Positions 37,179 through 46,062 of a stretch of 64,000 nt of DNA are shown piece after piece. Position numbers and translations under genes: made by a program. The DNA comes from Acinetobacter sedimenti (lineage in GTDB: Bacteria > Pseudomonadota > Gammaproteobacteria > Pseudomonadales > Moraxellaceae). The stretch spans positions 124,001 to 188,000 of the forward strand of contig NZ_JAKUML010000002.1 of NCBI RefSeq assembly GCF_022601685.1, read 5' to 3'. The notes under the pieces were generated by a model. The model ran no database searches. It worked only from the letters and a program-made list of their open reading frames with translations, and had not been told where the DNA came from. Every line of letters begins with the position of its first letter. The stretch's first letter is position 1.

Positions 37179-38408
37179 TTACTTTGAAGTGAGGTGTAAA
37201 AGCTTACCATTTGAACCATCTTCAATCACCCACAGACTACCATCATTGGCAGAGATCACCCCACGAATCCGCTCGCCCATATCCAAACGCTGTACTTCCT
37301 TAGCAATATTGTCTTTGGCTTGACTCATATCAACGATGACAATGGCTTTAGAAGATAGTCCGCTAATGATCGCTTTGCCTTGCCATTGTGGAAATTGCTC
37401 ACCCTGATAAATAATCATACTCGACGGTGAAATCACAGGTGTCCAACTGATCGCAGGCGCTTGAAACTCTGGGCGTGTGTCATGATCTGGAATATCTCGC
37501 CCATCGTAATGATCACCATTAGATACGATCGGATAGCCGTAATTCGCCCCTTTTTTGATGAGATTCAGCTCATCACCACCTTCAGGTCCCATCTCAACCA
37601 CCCAAAGTTGCCCTTCAAGATCAAGTGCCATACCGAGTGGATTGCGATGTCCAAGCGACCAAATCTGTTTTGCAACATCACCTTGATTAGAAAAAGGATT
37701 ATCTTCGACAGGTGTACCATCATCATGCAGACGTAGAATTTTCCCAAGATTGCTATTCATATCTTGCGCAGGGTCAAAGTGTTGACGCTCCCCAGAAGCC
37801 ACCCAAAGCTGATCTTCAAAATCAAACAACATGCGATGCCCATAATGCCCTTGCCCTGACATTTTCGGCACTTGTTCCCATATTTTTTCTAAACCCGTTA
37901 ATTTCGGTTGTCGTGGATTGCTGAGGTCTAATTTTGCTCTGGAAATTTCCGCCCCATAACCACCTTGACCTTGTACTGCATAACTCAGATAAACCCATTG
38001 GTTTTCAGCAAAATGTGGATGAATCACCACATCGCCCAAACCGCCTTGCCCACCATAAGCAACTTTGGGCACGCCTTGCACATCAACACTTTGCCGAGTA
38101 ACAGGATCGAATAATTTGAGCTTGCCTTGCTTTTCAGTGATTAAGAGTTTTCCATCAGGAAGCTTAGTGATCGCCCACGGCTCATCAAAGGTTGCGATTT
38201 CTTCGACTCGATACGTTTGATTGATTTTCGTTGAATCTGTACTACTTTCTGTAGCTTCTTGATGTGCCGTCGTTGTTGAGGAGTTTGGCGAGGAACATGC
38301 CGAAAGTGAAAATACAGAAAATGAAACCGTACAAGCTAAAGCCAAAACTGTACATGTCCGTTTAGTTTTACGACCTTTAACATCATTACCTTTCACTTTA
38401 TCCATCAT
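37179..38408 (-). CDS. PQQ-dependent aldose sugar dehydrogenase-like lipoprotein (YliI family)
   Basis: 409 residues. The start at 38408 has AAGGAAGG 6 nt upstream. A signal peptide ends in the lipobox LSAC, with the acylated Cys38. The beta-propeller contains the soluble-GDH/YliI blocks EPWAITKLPDGKLLITEKQGKL, GGLGDVVIHPHF, GHRNPLGMALD, EMGPEGGDELNLIKKGANYGYP and PVISPSSMIIYQGEQFPQW. Relatives oxidise aldoses with PQQ as cofactor in the periplasm. Which sugar is used cannot be told. Confidence 0.9.
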   Translation of the reverse strand: MMDKVKGNDVKGRKTKRTCTVLALACTVSFSVFSLSACSSPNSSTTTAHQEATESSTDSTKINQTYRVEEIATFDEPWAITKLPDGKLLITEKQGKLKLFDPVTRQSVDVQGVPKVAYGGQGGLGDVVIHPHFAENQWVYLSYAVQGQGGYGAEISRAKLDLSNPRQPKLTGLEKIWEQVPKMSGQGHYGHRMLFDFEDQLWVASGERQHFDPAQDMNSNLGKILRLHDDGTPVEDNPFSNQGDVAKQIWSLGHRNPLGMALDLEGQLWVVEMGPEGGDELNLIKKGANYGYPIVSNGDHYDGRDIPDHDTRPEFQAPAISWTPVISPSSMIIYQGEQFPQWQGKAIISGLSSKAIVIVDMSQAKDNIAKEVQRLDMGERIRGVISANDGSLWVIEDGSNGKLLHLTSK

Positions 38409-38523
38409 CTTCTGCCTTCCTTAAATTTCTTCAACAATAGAATCAGCATAAGGGATTTTATAAAGTTTGAATATGAAGGCTGTGTTAATGGCGAAAACTC
38501 GATAAAGCTTTCGCCATGTTAAC

Positions 38524-38694
38524 TTACTTTTCTTTAAGCTTATTCGCCCGATAGATTGCCAAAATGATCGGTAAGGCGGTGATGATGAGCAAGACAATAT
38601 CCCAAACACCATCAACCAAAATCATCCCGATGATGCCTGCCATACTCACCACACATAGCAACCATAATGTATTTAAATTATTCCAAAGATTCAT
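38524..38694 (-). CDS. Small membrane protein, 56 residues
   Basis: Starts at the ATG 38694 (MNLWNNLNTLWLL) with a GGTGA SD 6 nt upstream; a start five codons earlier at 38709 has none. Two hydrophobic helices (LWLLCVVSMAGIIGMILV and VWDIVLLIITALPIILAIY) and a basic end NKLKEK. No family recognised. Good SD and hydrophobic pattern support it as a real gene. Confidence 0.65.
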   Translation of the reverse strand: MNLWNNLNTLWLLCVVSMAGIIGMILVDGVWDIVLLIITALPIILAIYRANKLKEK

Positions 38695-38723
38695 GATGTC
38701 ACCATACATTTAAATAGACTTTG

Positions 38724-38865
38724 GGGAATCTCGAAAAACCTAGCGAGTAGCGTAAATTTCAAGGCGCACCTCGCACAGCAACCACAGTGTACTTGGCGTA
38801 CATGAGGATTGCGAGCAAGGAGCAACGCAGAAATTTGCCGACACAGGTGGTTTTTCGAAGTTCCC
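38724..38865. repeat. 142-bp palindromic REP/MITE-like element, copy A
   Basis: Nested inverted repeats. Outer arms GGGAATCTCGAAAAACC (38724-38740) and GGTTTTTCGAAGTTCCC (38849-38865); inner arms AAATTTC (38754-38760) and GAAATTT (38830-38836); core TGTACTTGGCGTACA. It begins exactly at the stop codon of the PepSY gene. A related copy lies at 57988-58085 with shared CAAGGC, GCGTAC and AACGCAG words in the same order. Confidence 0.7.
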
Positions 38866-40061
38866 TATTGTTTACGACGTACCCACCACAGCCACGCCCC
38901 ATTCACCGTGATAAACAAAGTCATCAGCGTACACAGTGTCCACAATAGCTTTAAGGCCAATCCACCAAAGTTACCAAAATGGAGCGGTTGCGACAGGAAT
39001 ATCGCTTTCAAATACACAGGAATATCTTCAACCGTTGTGAGTTCACCAGTTCCTGCATCGACCAAAGCGATTCTTAACAGTTTTTCCTGAATCCCCTCAT
39101 GACCTTGTAGCAAGACCAAATAGTGCCCCTGCGTCGAGTATTCTGAGGTTGGGTAATACACCGAAGTCGGGTGCCAACCTTGCGAGCCTGATGCTGCTGC
39201 TTGGTAAACCTGATCAATCTGCACATTCGGATTGATGGTTTTTGCCTCTGCATAAGTCTGTTGCAAGCGTTGCAATTCCGTCATCTGCCAGACACCAATC
39301 GCCACTGTACCAATGCCCAGTAAAAATCCTGTAATGGTCACCACCAATGCCCAACCCAGTACCGCCGAACCGATCAAATTATGTAGATCAAGCTGAAAAA
39401 TCCGTGAGCCTTTTTGTCGTCGAATGATGCCAAATAAAAACTTCTTCACATAAGGCGCATACACCACCAAACCTGAAATTAACGACAGAAAAACCAACAA
39501 AGCAATCAATGCGCCGATCAACTGCCCAATAAAGCCCATAAACCATTCTGCATGGAGCTCAAGTAAAAATCCTGTCAGCGTTTCCCGAGAGTTTGGCGCT
39601 TCCACCAGTTTTGCCGCAGGCACATCGGCATAGATCCAACGTGCATCACGAATGCCTTTACCCTCTTCAACCATACCAATCAGCATCACACCGGGATGAT
39701 GATCTTCATCCACCGAAGTCATAATCACTTTTTCATTCGGATATGCCTGCTGTGCTGCTTTGATCGAGTCTGAGAATGGACGATGTTCACCATTGACACT
39801 AATCGAAGCTTCTGGCCCATGCCCGAGTGCATGATCAATCTCCTCATGGAAGATCAAAATCACCCCTGTAATCGACAAAATCGCAAAAGGAATCACCACA
39901 ATCAAACTGATCCAGCGGTGAATCCACAAATTCGCACGATACCATGGTGATTGCTTGCTAGATTGTTTGTTCGATTGCTTCGCCGATGATTTATCGCTTT
40001 GCTTCGATGACAGGTTGCTTTCAGATGGTGGAGTAGTCGATTCCGACTTCAGTTCAGCCAT
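38865..40061 (-). CDS. PepSY-associated transmembrane protein
   Basis: 398 residues from the ATG at 40061; an in-frame TTG lies three codons upstream. The N-terminus is a Ser/Lys/Gln-rich cytoplasmic tail with repeated KQS units (SSKQSDKSSAKQSNKQSSKQS). Four membrane helices follow in PepSY-TM layout: IHRWISLIVVIPFAILSITGVILIFH, GFIGQLIGALIALLVFLSLISGLVVYAPYV, LHNLIGSAVLGWALVVTITGFLLGIG and LLWTLCTLMTLFITVNGAWLWWVRR. His residues in the helices may bind haem. Such proteins are often iron-regulated and may reduce ferric siderophores; a Fur-like site is upstream. Confidence 0.87.
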   Translation of the reverse strand: MAELKSESTTPPSESNLSSKQSDKSSAKQSNKQSSKQSPWYRANLWIHRWISLIVVIPFAILSITGVILIFHEEIDHALGHGPEASISVNGEHRPFSDSIKAAQQAYPNEKVIMTSVDEDHHPGVMLIGMVEEGKGIRDARWIYADVPAAKLVEAPNSRETLTGFLLELHAEWFMGFIGQLIGALIALLVFLSLISGLVVYAPYVKKFLFGIIRRQKGSRIFQLDLHNLIGSAVLGWALVVTITGFLLGIGTVAIGVWQMTELQRLQQTYAEAKTINPNVQIDQVYQAAASGSQGWHPTSVYYPTSEYSTQGHYLVLLQGHEGIQEKLLRIALVDAGTGELTTVEDIPVYLKAIFLSQPLHFGNFGGLALKLLWTLCTLMTLFITVNGAWLWWVRRKQ

Positions 40062-40103
40062 AGCACTCAAAAATTTTATAAATAATAATGAATCGCATTA
40101 TAG

Positions 40104-40122
40104 TTTAATGATTCTCAACTGC
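40104..40122 (-). promoter_or_regulatory. Fur-box-like site upstream of the PepSY gene
   Basis: On the minus strand GCAGTTGAGAATCATTAAA matches the 19-bp Fur consensus at about 12 positions, with the whole right half AATCATTA intact, about 43 bp from the start codon. Iron repression is inferred. Confidence 0.45.
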
Positions 40123-40215
40123 AAGTCTAGTCGCCCTGTAATGCGACAATTTCATCAATTCTTCATGTTGCGCCGATCTGATTTTTTTATTTCAGCTTTT
40201 CAAGATTTTGAAATC

Positions 40216-40698
40216 CTATCGCACCCAACGAATCACATATTCATCAACATGATCTTCATCTACTTCCGTTTCAGAGATACAACGATGCGCAACTGATTTC
40301 TTCGCTCGAATCACACTCTGACGATCCCCTGTAAGCAAATAATGCCAACGTGGTAAATCCTTACCCTCATAGACACGACGATATGCACAAGTGGATGGAA
40401 GCCATTTGATTTGCTGCAATAATTCAGGGGTAAGCTGAATACAATCAGGTACAAAATCACGTCGATTTGGATAATCGCTACACGCCCCTGTCGAACAGTC
40501 CAAAAGTTTGCACGATACCGACGTATAGGCAACCTCTCCTGTATCTTCATCTTCCAGTTTGATCAAACAACACTGTCCGCAACCATCACACAACGCTTCC
40601 CACTCTGTACGATTGAGCTGATCAATCGCATAGTGACGCCAAAACTCTGGACGGAGTTCGGCCGTGCTATTTGATGAGTCTTGAGGGGTAATCGACAT
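40216..40698 (-). CDS. YcgN-family cysteine-cluster protein (UPF0260)
   Basis: 160 residues. The family Cys cluster is clear: CDGCGQCCLIKLED, then SCKLLDCSTGACSDYPNR, PDCIQL and CAYRRVYEG, ending CISETEVDEDHVDEYVIRWV. The arrangement suggests Fe-S or zinc binding; function is unknown. Single gene. Confidence 0.92.
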   Translation of the reverse strand: MSITPQDSSNSTAELRPEFWRHYAIDQLNRTEWEALCDGCGQCCLIKLEDEDTGEVAYTSVSCKLLDCSTGACSDYPNRRDFVPDCIQLTPELLQQIKWLPSTCAYRRVYEGKDLPRWHYLLTGDRQSVIRAKKSVAHRCISETEVDEDHVDEYVIRWVR

Positions 40699-40964
40699 AG
40701 GGGAAAATCATTTTAAGATTTGACAGCTAATTGTAACAGCTTGAAGCCTGAATTGATGAATACTGCACAAGTGAAAATGATGTAAATGTCTTGTCTATTG
40801 TTCATTTCCACACTTTTCATATCATTAAAAATCATAAAATATAAGCGAACACTTTTTATACGATTTGTTTTCAGATCAACTACATTAGCCACCAAAGTTC
40901 AACAGATACAACCACATAATGACATTATGATGAACCTACAAAAATTTTTATAGGGAGTATGATT

Positions 40965-41123
40965 ATGTTTCGCTGGGCAATTATTTTTGCAGTAGTCGCT
41001 TTGATTGCAAGTGTTTTAGGATTCGGTGGTGTTGCGGGTCTATCTAAAGATTTTGCAGTAATTTTCTTAGTGGTTGCTGTGATCTTGTTTATCGTTGGCT
41101 TTATCTCACGTGGTAAAGTTTAA
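40965..41123 (+). CDS. DUF1328 (YtjA/UPF0391) 52-residue membrane protein
   Basis: The ORF at 40965-41123 encodes [20 protein letters not shown] and a second helix [18 protein letters not shown], ending SRGKV. Length and the [10 protein letters not shown] turn between the helices match DUF1328. GGGAG lies 8 nt before the ATG and a terminator follows. Function unknown; expression in relatives is often stress-related. Confidence 0.9.
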   Translation: MFRWAIIFAVVALIASVLGFGGVAGLSKDFAVIFLVVAVILFIVGFISRGKV

Positions 41124-41166
41124 ATACGAAAATTTTTAAGTACCAAACTTTAAGTATCAAACAATG

Positions 41167-41191
41167 AAAAGCAATCTTCGGGTTGCTTTTT
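41167..41191 (+). terminator. Rho-independent terminator of the DUF1328 gene
   Basis: AAAAGCAATC-TTCG-GGTTGCTTTT (41167-41190) plus one more T; UUCG tetraloop. Confidence 0.85.
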
Positions 41192-41236
41192 ATGATATAT
41201 GACTCCTTACTTTAAAATTTTAATGCTTTTCAAATT

Positions 41237-41614
41237 TTAAACTATCGCTAAATTAATACGATCTACTTTCAAACAAACATCTTCACTCTCAAAACCTGAA
41301 TAGTTCCTGAAAACATCGTCTTCTAAAATAATTGTATTTGTTCTAATTTTATTATCATAAAGTATTCCAAAAACTTGGTATCCGTATATATTTCCTATTC
41401 TACAAAATGAATCATTCATTTTAGTGTGTCTTGAAATATCAATATTACTATCATCTATGAAAAATAATGACAACTCGACTTCGTATTGTTGACCTAGCTC
41501 TAAAGTGTTTGGGTAATATGCTAAAAAGCATACTAAAATTTCGTTATTAATGCTTATCGTAATTTCATTTTCGTCTATTTCGGATAATGAAACTACTGTT
41601 GCTTTAAATTGCAT
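41237..41614 (-). CDS. Uncharacterised AT-rich protein
   Basis: 125 residues, beginning at the ATG 41614 with an AAGGAG SD 7 nt upstream. It is predicted to be mostly beta strand (FKATVVSLSEIDENEITISINNEI; QYEVELSLFFIDDSNIDI) with several Cys and Tyr. No domain recognised. Its base composition is much more AT-rich than that of rpoC beside it, so it may be an acquired gene placed just downstream of the rpoC terminator. Confidence 0.65.
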   Translation of the reverse strand: MQFKATVVSLSEIDENEITISINNEILVCFLAYYPNTLELGQQYEVELSLFFIDDSNIDISRHTKMNDSFCRIGNIYGYQVFGILYDNKIRTNTIILEDDVFRNYSGFESEDVCLKVDRINLAIV

Positions 41615-41662
41615 CTCAACACTCCTTCAATTTATCAACATCTTAGCGTTTCCATAACCAAC

Positions 41663-41689
41663 AAAAAAGAGCCCCGAAGGACTCTTTTT
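41663..41689. terminator. Rho-independent terminator of the rpoBC operon
   Basis: AAAAAAGAG (41663-41671) pairs with CTCTTTTT (41682-41689); inner CC/GG pairs close a CGAA loop. It lies 30 bp past the rpoC stop and has T tracts on both strands. Confidence 0.87.
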
Positions 41690-41719
41690 ATTTCAATACT
41701 TTATTCCAATGAATCGTGC

Positions 41720-44700
41720 TTAGAACTGCTCTTCATTGAATGCTTGACTCAAGGCTTGATCCACTTCAGAGAAGTCATTCACAAGCTCTTGTTCAGCGTC
41801 TTCAGCTTCTTGACGACGACGCTCCAAGTGATGAGCAAGACCTGTACCCGATGGAATCAAACGACCCACCACTACATTCTCTTTCAAACCACGTAGATCA
41901 TCTTCTTTGCCTGTTACCGCAGCTTCAGTCAAGACACGAGTCGTTTCTTGGAACGATGCCGCAGAGATAAACGAGTCAGTAGACAACGATGCTTTGGTGA
42001 TACCCATCAATTGACGTTCAAATTTCGCAGGGAATTTGTTTTGCGCCAACAATGCTTGGTTTTCACCCACCACACGGATGTAATCGACTTGCTCACCTTT
42101 GATAAAGCTCGAATCACCACCATCGGTAATTTCTACTTTACGGAGCATCTGACGGACGATCACTTCGATGTGCTTATCGTTGATTTTTACACCTTGTAAG
42201 CGGTAAACGTCTTGCACTTCATTCACGATGTAGTTGGTCAATGCCACTTCACCTTTCAGACGCAAGATGTCATGCGGGTTTTGTGGACCATCAGACACCA
42301 CTTCACCACGTTCTACACGCTCACCTTCGAACATGTTGATTTGACGCCATTTTGGAATCAATTCTTCATAAATCTCAGAACCATCATCAGGCGTGATCAC
42401 CAAACGGTTTTTACCTTTGGTTTCTTTACCAAAGCTCACCACACCAGAGATTTCTGCAAGGATTGCATGCTCTTTTGGCTTACGTGCTTCGAACAAGTCA
42501 GCTACACGTGGTAGACCACCGGTAATATCACGTGTACGTGACGATTCTTGTGGTACACGACCAATTACATCACCGACACCGATGGTTTCGCCATCACGTA
42601 CGGTCAAGATGGTATTTTGTGGCAAGAAGTAGAATTGCTCTTCGCCATCTACAGTATCCAAGACCACTGCAGGACGTAAGTCTTTACCAGATGCAGGACG
42701 TGAAGTCACAGGTAGAATCTCTACTGTGCTCATACCTGTTGCATCATCAGTCTTAGAGGTTGCTGTAACACCATCAGCGATTTGGCTGAAACGTGCTTTA
42801 CCCGCAACTTCGGTCACGAGTGGATGCGTATGCGGATCCCATGTTGCCACGATACCGCCAGCTTCTACTGCTTCACCATCTTTGATCAAGATCGACGCAC
42901 CATAAGGCACTTTATAACGCTCACGCTCACGACCGATCTCATCAGCAATACCAATCTCACCAGAACGAGAAGTCGTGACCAAGTGACCTTTGGCATGTTG
43001 TACAGTCTTGATGTTGTGGAAACGTACAGTACCTTTGTTACGTACTTGCACGCTGTTGGCTGCCGAAGTTCGGCTCGCTGCACCACCAACGTGGAATGTA
43101 CGCATCGTCAACTGTGTACCTGGCTCACCAATCGATTGCGCTGCCATAACACCGACGGACTCACCCGGATTGACGATATGACCACGTGCAAGATCACGAC
43201 CATAACATTTCGCACAAACACCGAAGTCTGCTTCACAAGCAATCACTGAACGCACTTTCATTTCATCGACACCCGCTTCTTCTAAGCGTGCTGCCATTTG
43301 TTCATCAATGAATGTGTTACGTGGGAATTTCACTTCGCCATCAACAATTACGTCTTCTGCAATCACACGACCAAGTACACGGTCACGTAACGGCTCGATC
43401 ACGTCACCACCTTGAATGAGTGGAGTCATGACTAAGCCATCTAAAGTGCCGCAATCTGGCTCAGTGATCACCAAGTCTTGCGCTACGTCAACGAGACGAC
43501 GAGTCAAGTAACCTGAGTTCGCAGTTTTCAGTGCGGTATCCGCCAAACCTTTACGTGCACCGTGAGTTGAGATGAAGTACTGAAGTACCGTCAAACCTTC
43601 ACGGAAGTTCGCTTTAATCGGCGTTTCAATGATCGAACCATCTGGTTTCGCCATCAAACCACGCATACCTGCAAGCTGACGAATCTGCGCCGCACTACCA
43701 CGGGCACCTGAGTCAGACATCATGTAGATCGAGTTAAATGATTTTTGCTTCTCGTCTTCACCCTGTTTGTTTTTCACAGTGGTAAATGACAAGTTGTCCA
43801 TCATCGCTTTAGCAACTTGATCGTTGGTACGTGCCCAAATATCGACCACTTTGTTATAGCGCTCACCCGCCGTTACAAAACCTTGTTCGAACTGTTGTTC
43901 GATTTCACGGACTTCTGCTTCTGCTTTGTCAATGATTTGGTCTTTAGTCGGTGGAATTACCATGTCTTCCATACCAACAGATACACCTGAGCGAGTCGCT
44001 TGACGGAAGCCCAAATACATCAATTGATCGGCAAAGATCACGGTATCTTTCAAACCGAGTTTACGGTAGCAAGAGTTGATCAACTTGGATAAGTTTTTCT
44101 TGGTCATTTCCACGTTGATTTCAGCGAAGCTCAGACCCGCAGGTACCACTTCCCAAAGCAAGCAACGACCTGGTGTGGTATCAACAACCAAAGTTTCTTG
44201 ATGACGTTCGCCTGATTCGCTGATCACTGTTTGATGCACACGAGCTTTGACACGAGCGTGCATAGCCACTTGACCAGTTGCAAGTGCACGGTTGACTTCG
44301 TGAGTATCTGCAAACACCATGCCTTCGCCTTTGGCATTCACTGCATCACGAGTGATGTAGTACAGACCCAAGACCACGTCCTGAGAAGGCACGATGATCG
44401 GCTCACCATTGGCAGGTGACAAGATGTTGTTGGTCGACATCATCAAGGCACGTGCTTCAAGCTGTGCTTCAAGTGTCAATGGAACGTGTACCGCCATTTG
44501 GTCACCGTCAAAGTCGGCGTTAAATGCAGTACATACCAAGGGATGTAGACGAATCGCTTTACCTTCGATCAATACAGGCTCGAACGCTTGTAGACCCAAA
44601 CGGTGAAGTGTAGGCGCACGGTTCAACATCACAGGATGCTGACGAATCACGTGTGCAAGTACATCCCAAACTTCTGGCGTTTCACGCTCAACCATTTTCT

Positions 44701-45907
44701 TCGCAGCTTTAATGGTTGTTGCTTGACCAGTAGACTGTAGTTTGGCAAAGATAAATGGTTTGAATAGCTCAAGTGCCATTTTCTTCGGTAGACCACATTG
44801 GTGCAAACGTAGTGTAGGACCGACAGTAATTACCGAACGACCAGAATAGTCAACACGCTTACCGAGCAAGTTCTGACGGAAACGACCTTGCTTACCTTTG
44901 ATCATATCAGCCAAAGATTTCAATGGACGTTTGTTCGAACCAGTGATTGCACGACCACGACGACCGTTGTCGAGCAAGGCATCAACAGATTCTTGCAACA
45001 TACGTTTTTCGTTACGCACAATGATGTCAGGTGCAGACAAATCAAGAAGACGTTTCAAACGGTTGTTACGGTTGATCACACGACGATAAAGATCGTTCAA
45101 ATCCGAAGTCGCAAAACGACCACCTTCAAGTGGAACCAACGGACGCAAATCTGGTGGAAGTACTGGTAATACATTCATTACCATCCACTCAGGTTTGTTG
45201 TTTGAATCTTTGAACGCTTCCATCAATTTCAAGCGTTTAGACATTTTCTTGAGTTTAGTTTCAGAAGATGTCTGTGGAATTTCTTCACGTAAACGAGCAA
45301 TTTCTGCTTCAAGATCAATATCTTTAAGCAAATCTTGAACCGCTTCAGCACCCATTTTCGCTGCGAATTCATCACCATACTCTTCAAGCGCATTGTAATA
45401 ATCTTCGTCAGTTAATAATTGGTACTTTTCAAGCGTAGTCATGCCTGGATCAGTCACGACATAAGATTCGAAATACAATACACGTTCGATATCACGTAGC
45501 GTCATATCAAGCAATAGACCGATACGGGATGGTAATGATTTTAAGAACCAAATATGTGCAACTGGTGACGCGAGGTCGATGTGACCCATACGCTCACGAC
45601 GTACTTTTGCAGTGGTGACTTCAACACCACATTTTTCACAAATGACGCCTTTGTATTTCATACGCTTGTATTTACCACACAAGCATTCGTAATCTTTGAC
45701 TGGTCCAAAGATTTTGGCACAGAACAAGCCGTCACGTTCAGGCTTAAACGTACGGTAGTTGATGGTTTCTGGCTTTTTCACTTCGCCATGCGACCATGAT
45801 TTAATCACTTCAGGTGATGCTAAGCCAATACGGATACGATCAAACTCAAATGGTGTTTGACCATCGTTATCCGTTTTTTTACGCATGATATCGAGCAAGT
45901 CTTTCAA
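41720..45907 (-). CDS. rpoC: RNA polymerase beta-prime subunit
   Basis: 1395 residues. TTG start at 45907 with GGAG 7 nt upstream, as in other Acinetobacter rpoC genes. The N-terminal zinc site reads [20 protein letters not shown], the catalytic Mg site [12 protein letters not shown], and the second zinc site [20 protein letters not shown]. The trigger loop region ([16 protein letters not shown]: [14 protein letters not shown]) is intact. Last gene of the cluster; separated from rpoB by a repeat element. Confidence 0.98.
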   Translation of the reverse strand: MKDLLDIMRKKTDNDGQTPFEFDRIRIGLASPEVIKSWSHGEVKKPETINYRTFKPERDGLFCAKIFGPVKDYECLCGKYKRMKYKGVICEKCGVEVTTAKVRRERMGHIDLASPVAHIWFLKSLPSRIGLLLDMTLRDIERVLYFESYVVTDPGMTTLEKYQLLTDEDYYNALEEYGDEFAAKMGAEAVQDLLKDIDLEAEIARLREEIPQTSSETKLKKMSKRLKLMEAFKDSNNKPEWMVMNVLPVLPPDLRPLVPLEGGRFATSDLNDLYRRVINRNNRLKRLLDLSAPDIIVRNEKRMLQESVDALLDNGRRGRAITGSNKRPLKSLADMIKGKQGRFRQNLLGKRVDYSGRSVITVGPTLRLHQCGLPKKMALELFKPFIFAKLQSTGQATTIKAAKKMVERETPEVWDVLAHVIRQHPVMLNRAPTLHRLGLQAFEPVLIEGKAIRLHPLVCTAFNADFDGDQMAVHVPLTLEAQLEARALMMSTNNILSPANGEPIIVPSQDVVLGLYYITRDAVNAKGEGMVFADTHEVNRALATGQVAMHARVKARVHQTVISESGERHQETLVVDTTPGRCLLWEVVPAGLSFAEINVEMTKKNLSKLINSCYRKLGLKDTVIFADQLMYLGFRQATRSGVSVGMEDMVIPPTKDQIIDKAEAEVREIEQQFEQGFVTAGERYNKVVDIWARTNDQVAKAMMDNLSFTTVKNKQGEDEKQKSFNSIYMMSDSGARGSAAQIRQLAGMRGLMAKPDGSIIETPIKANFREGLTVLQYFISTHGARKGLADTALKTANSGYLTRRLVDVAQDLVITEPDCGTLDGLVMTPLIQGGDVIEPLRDRVLGRVIAEDVIVDGEVKFPRNTFIDEQMAARLEEAGVDEMKVRSVIACEADFGVCAKCYGRDLARGHIVNPGESVGVMAAQSIGEPGTQLTMRTFHVGGAASRTSAANSVQVRNKGTVRFHNIKTVQHAKGHLVTTSRSGEIGIADEIGRERERYKVPYGASILIKDGEAVEAGGIVATWDPHTHPLVTEVAGKARFSQIADGVTATSKTDDATGMSTVEILPVTSRPASGKDLRPAVVLDTVDGEEQFYFLPQNTILTVRDGETIGVGDVIGRVPQESSRTRDITGGLPRVADLFEARKPKEHAILAEISGVVSFGKETKGKNRLVITPDDGSEIYEELIPKWRQINMFEGERVERGEVVSDGPQNPHDILRLKGEVALTNYIVNEVQDVYRLQGVKINDKHIEVIVRQMLRKVEITDGGDSSFIKGEQVDYIRVVGENQALLAQNKFPAKFERQLMGITKASLSTDSFISAASFQETTRVLTEAAVTGKEDDLRGLKENVVVGRLIPSGTGLAHHLERRRQEAEDAEQELVNDFSEVDQALSQAFNEEQF

Positions 45908-45980
45908 TTTTTTTCTCCGTGTGTTGTGGAGATTTACACTTCACAACTGGGTCACAAATATTGTTTCTTAACTGAAATTG

Positions 45981-46062
45981 GGAATCTCTAATCCCCCTAA
46001 ATCCCCCTTTGTAAAGGGGGACTTGCTCCCCTCTTTAATAAAGAGGGGCTGGGGGAGATTTC
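45981..46062. repeat. Palindromic repeat inserted between rpoB and rpoC
   Basis: It starts at the rpoB stop codon and fills half of the 155-bp spacer. Two tandem perfect hairpins: CCCCCTTT-GT-AAAGGGGG (46003-46020) and CCCCTCTTT-AAT-AAAGAGGGG (46028-46048). An outer imperfect repeat joins GGAATCTC (45981) to GGGGGAGATTTC (46051-46062). C/G-run palindromes of this kind are dispersed repeats in many bacteria. Confidence 0.75.

Noticed and set aside
38421..38615. 64-codon minus-strand ORF overlapping the 56-residue membrane protein
   Set aside because: No SD and no pattern of its own; the overlapping frame starting at 38694 has both.
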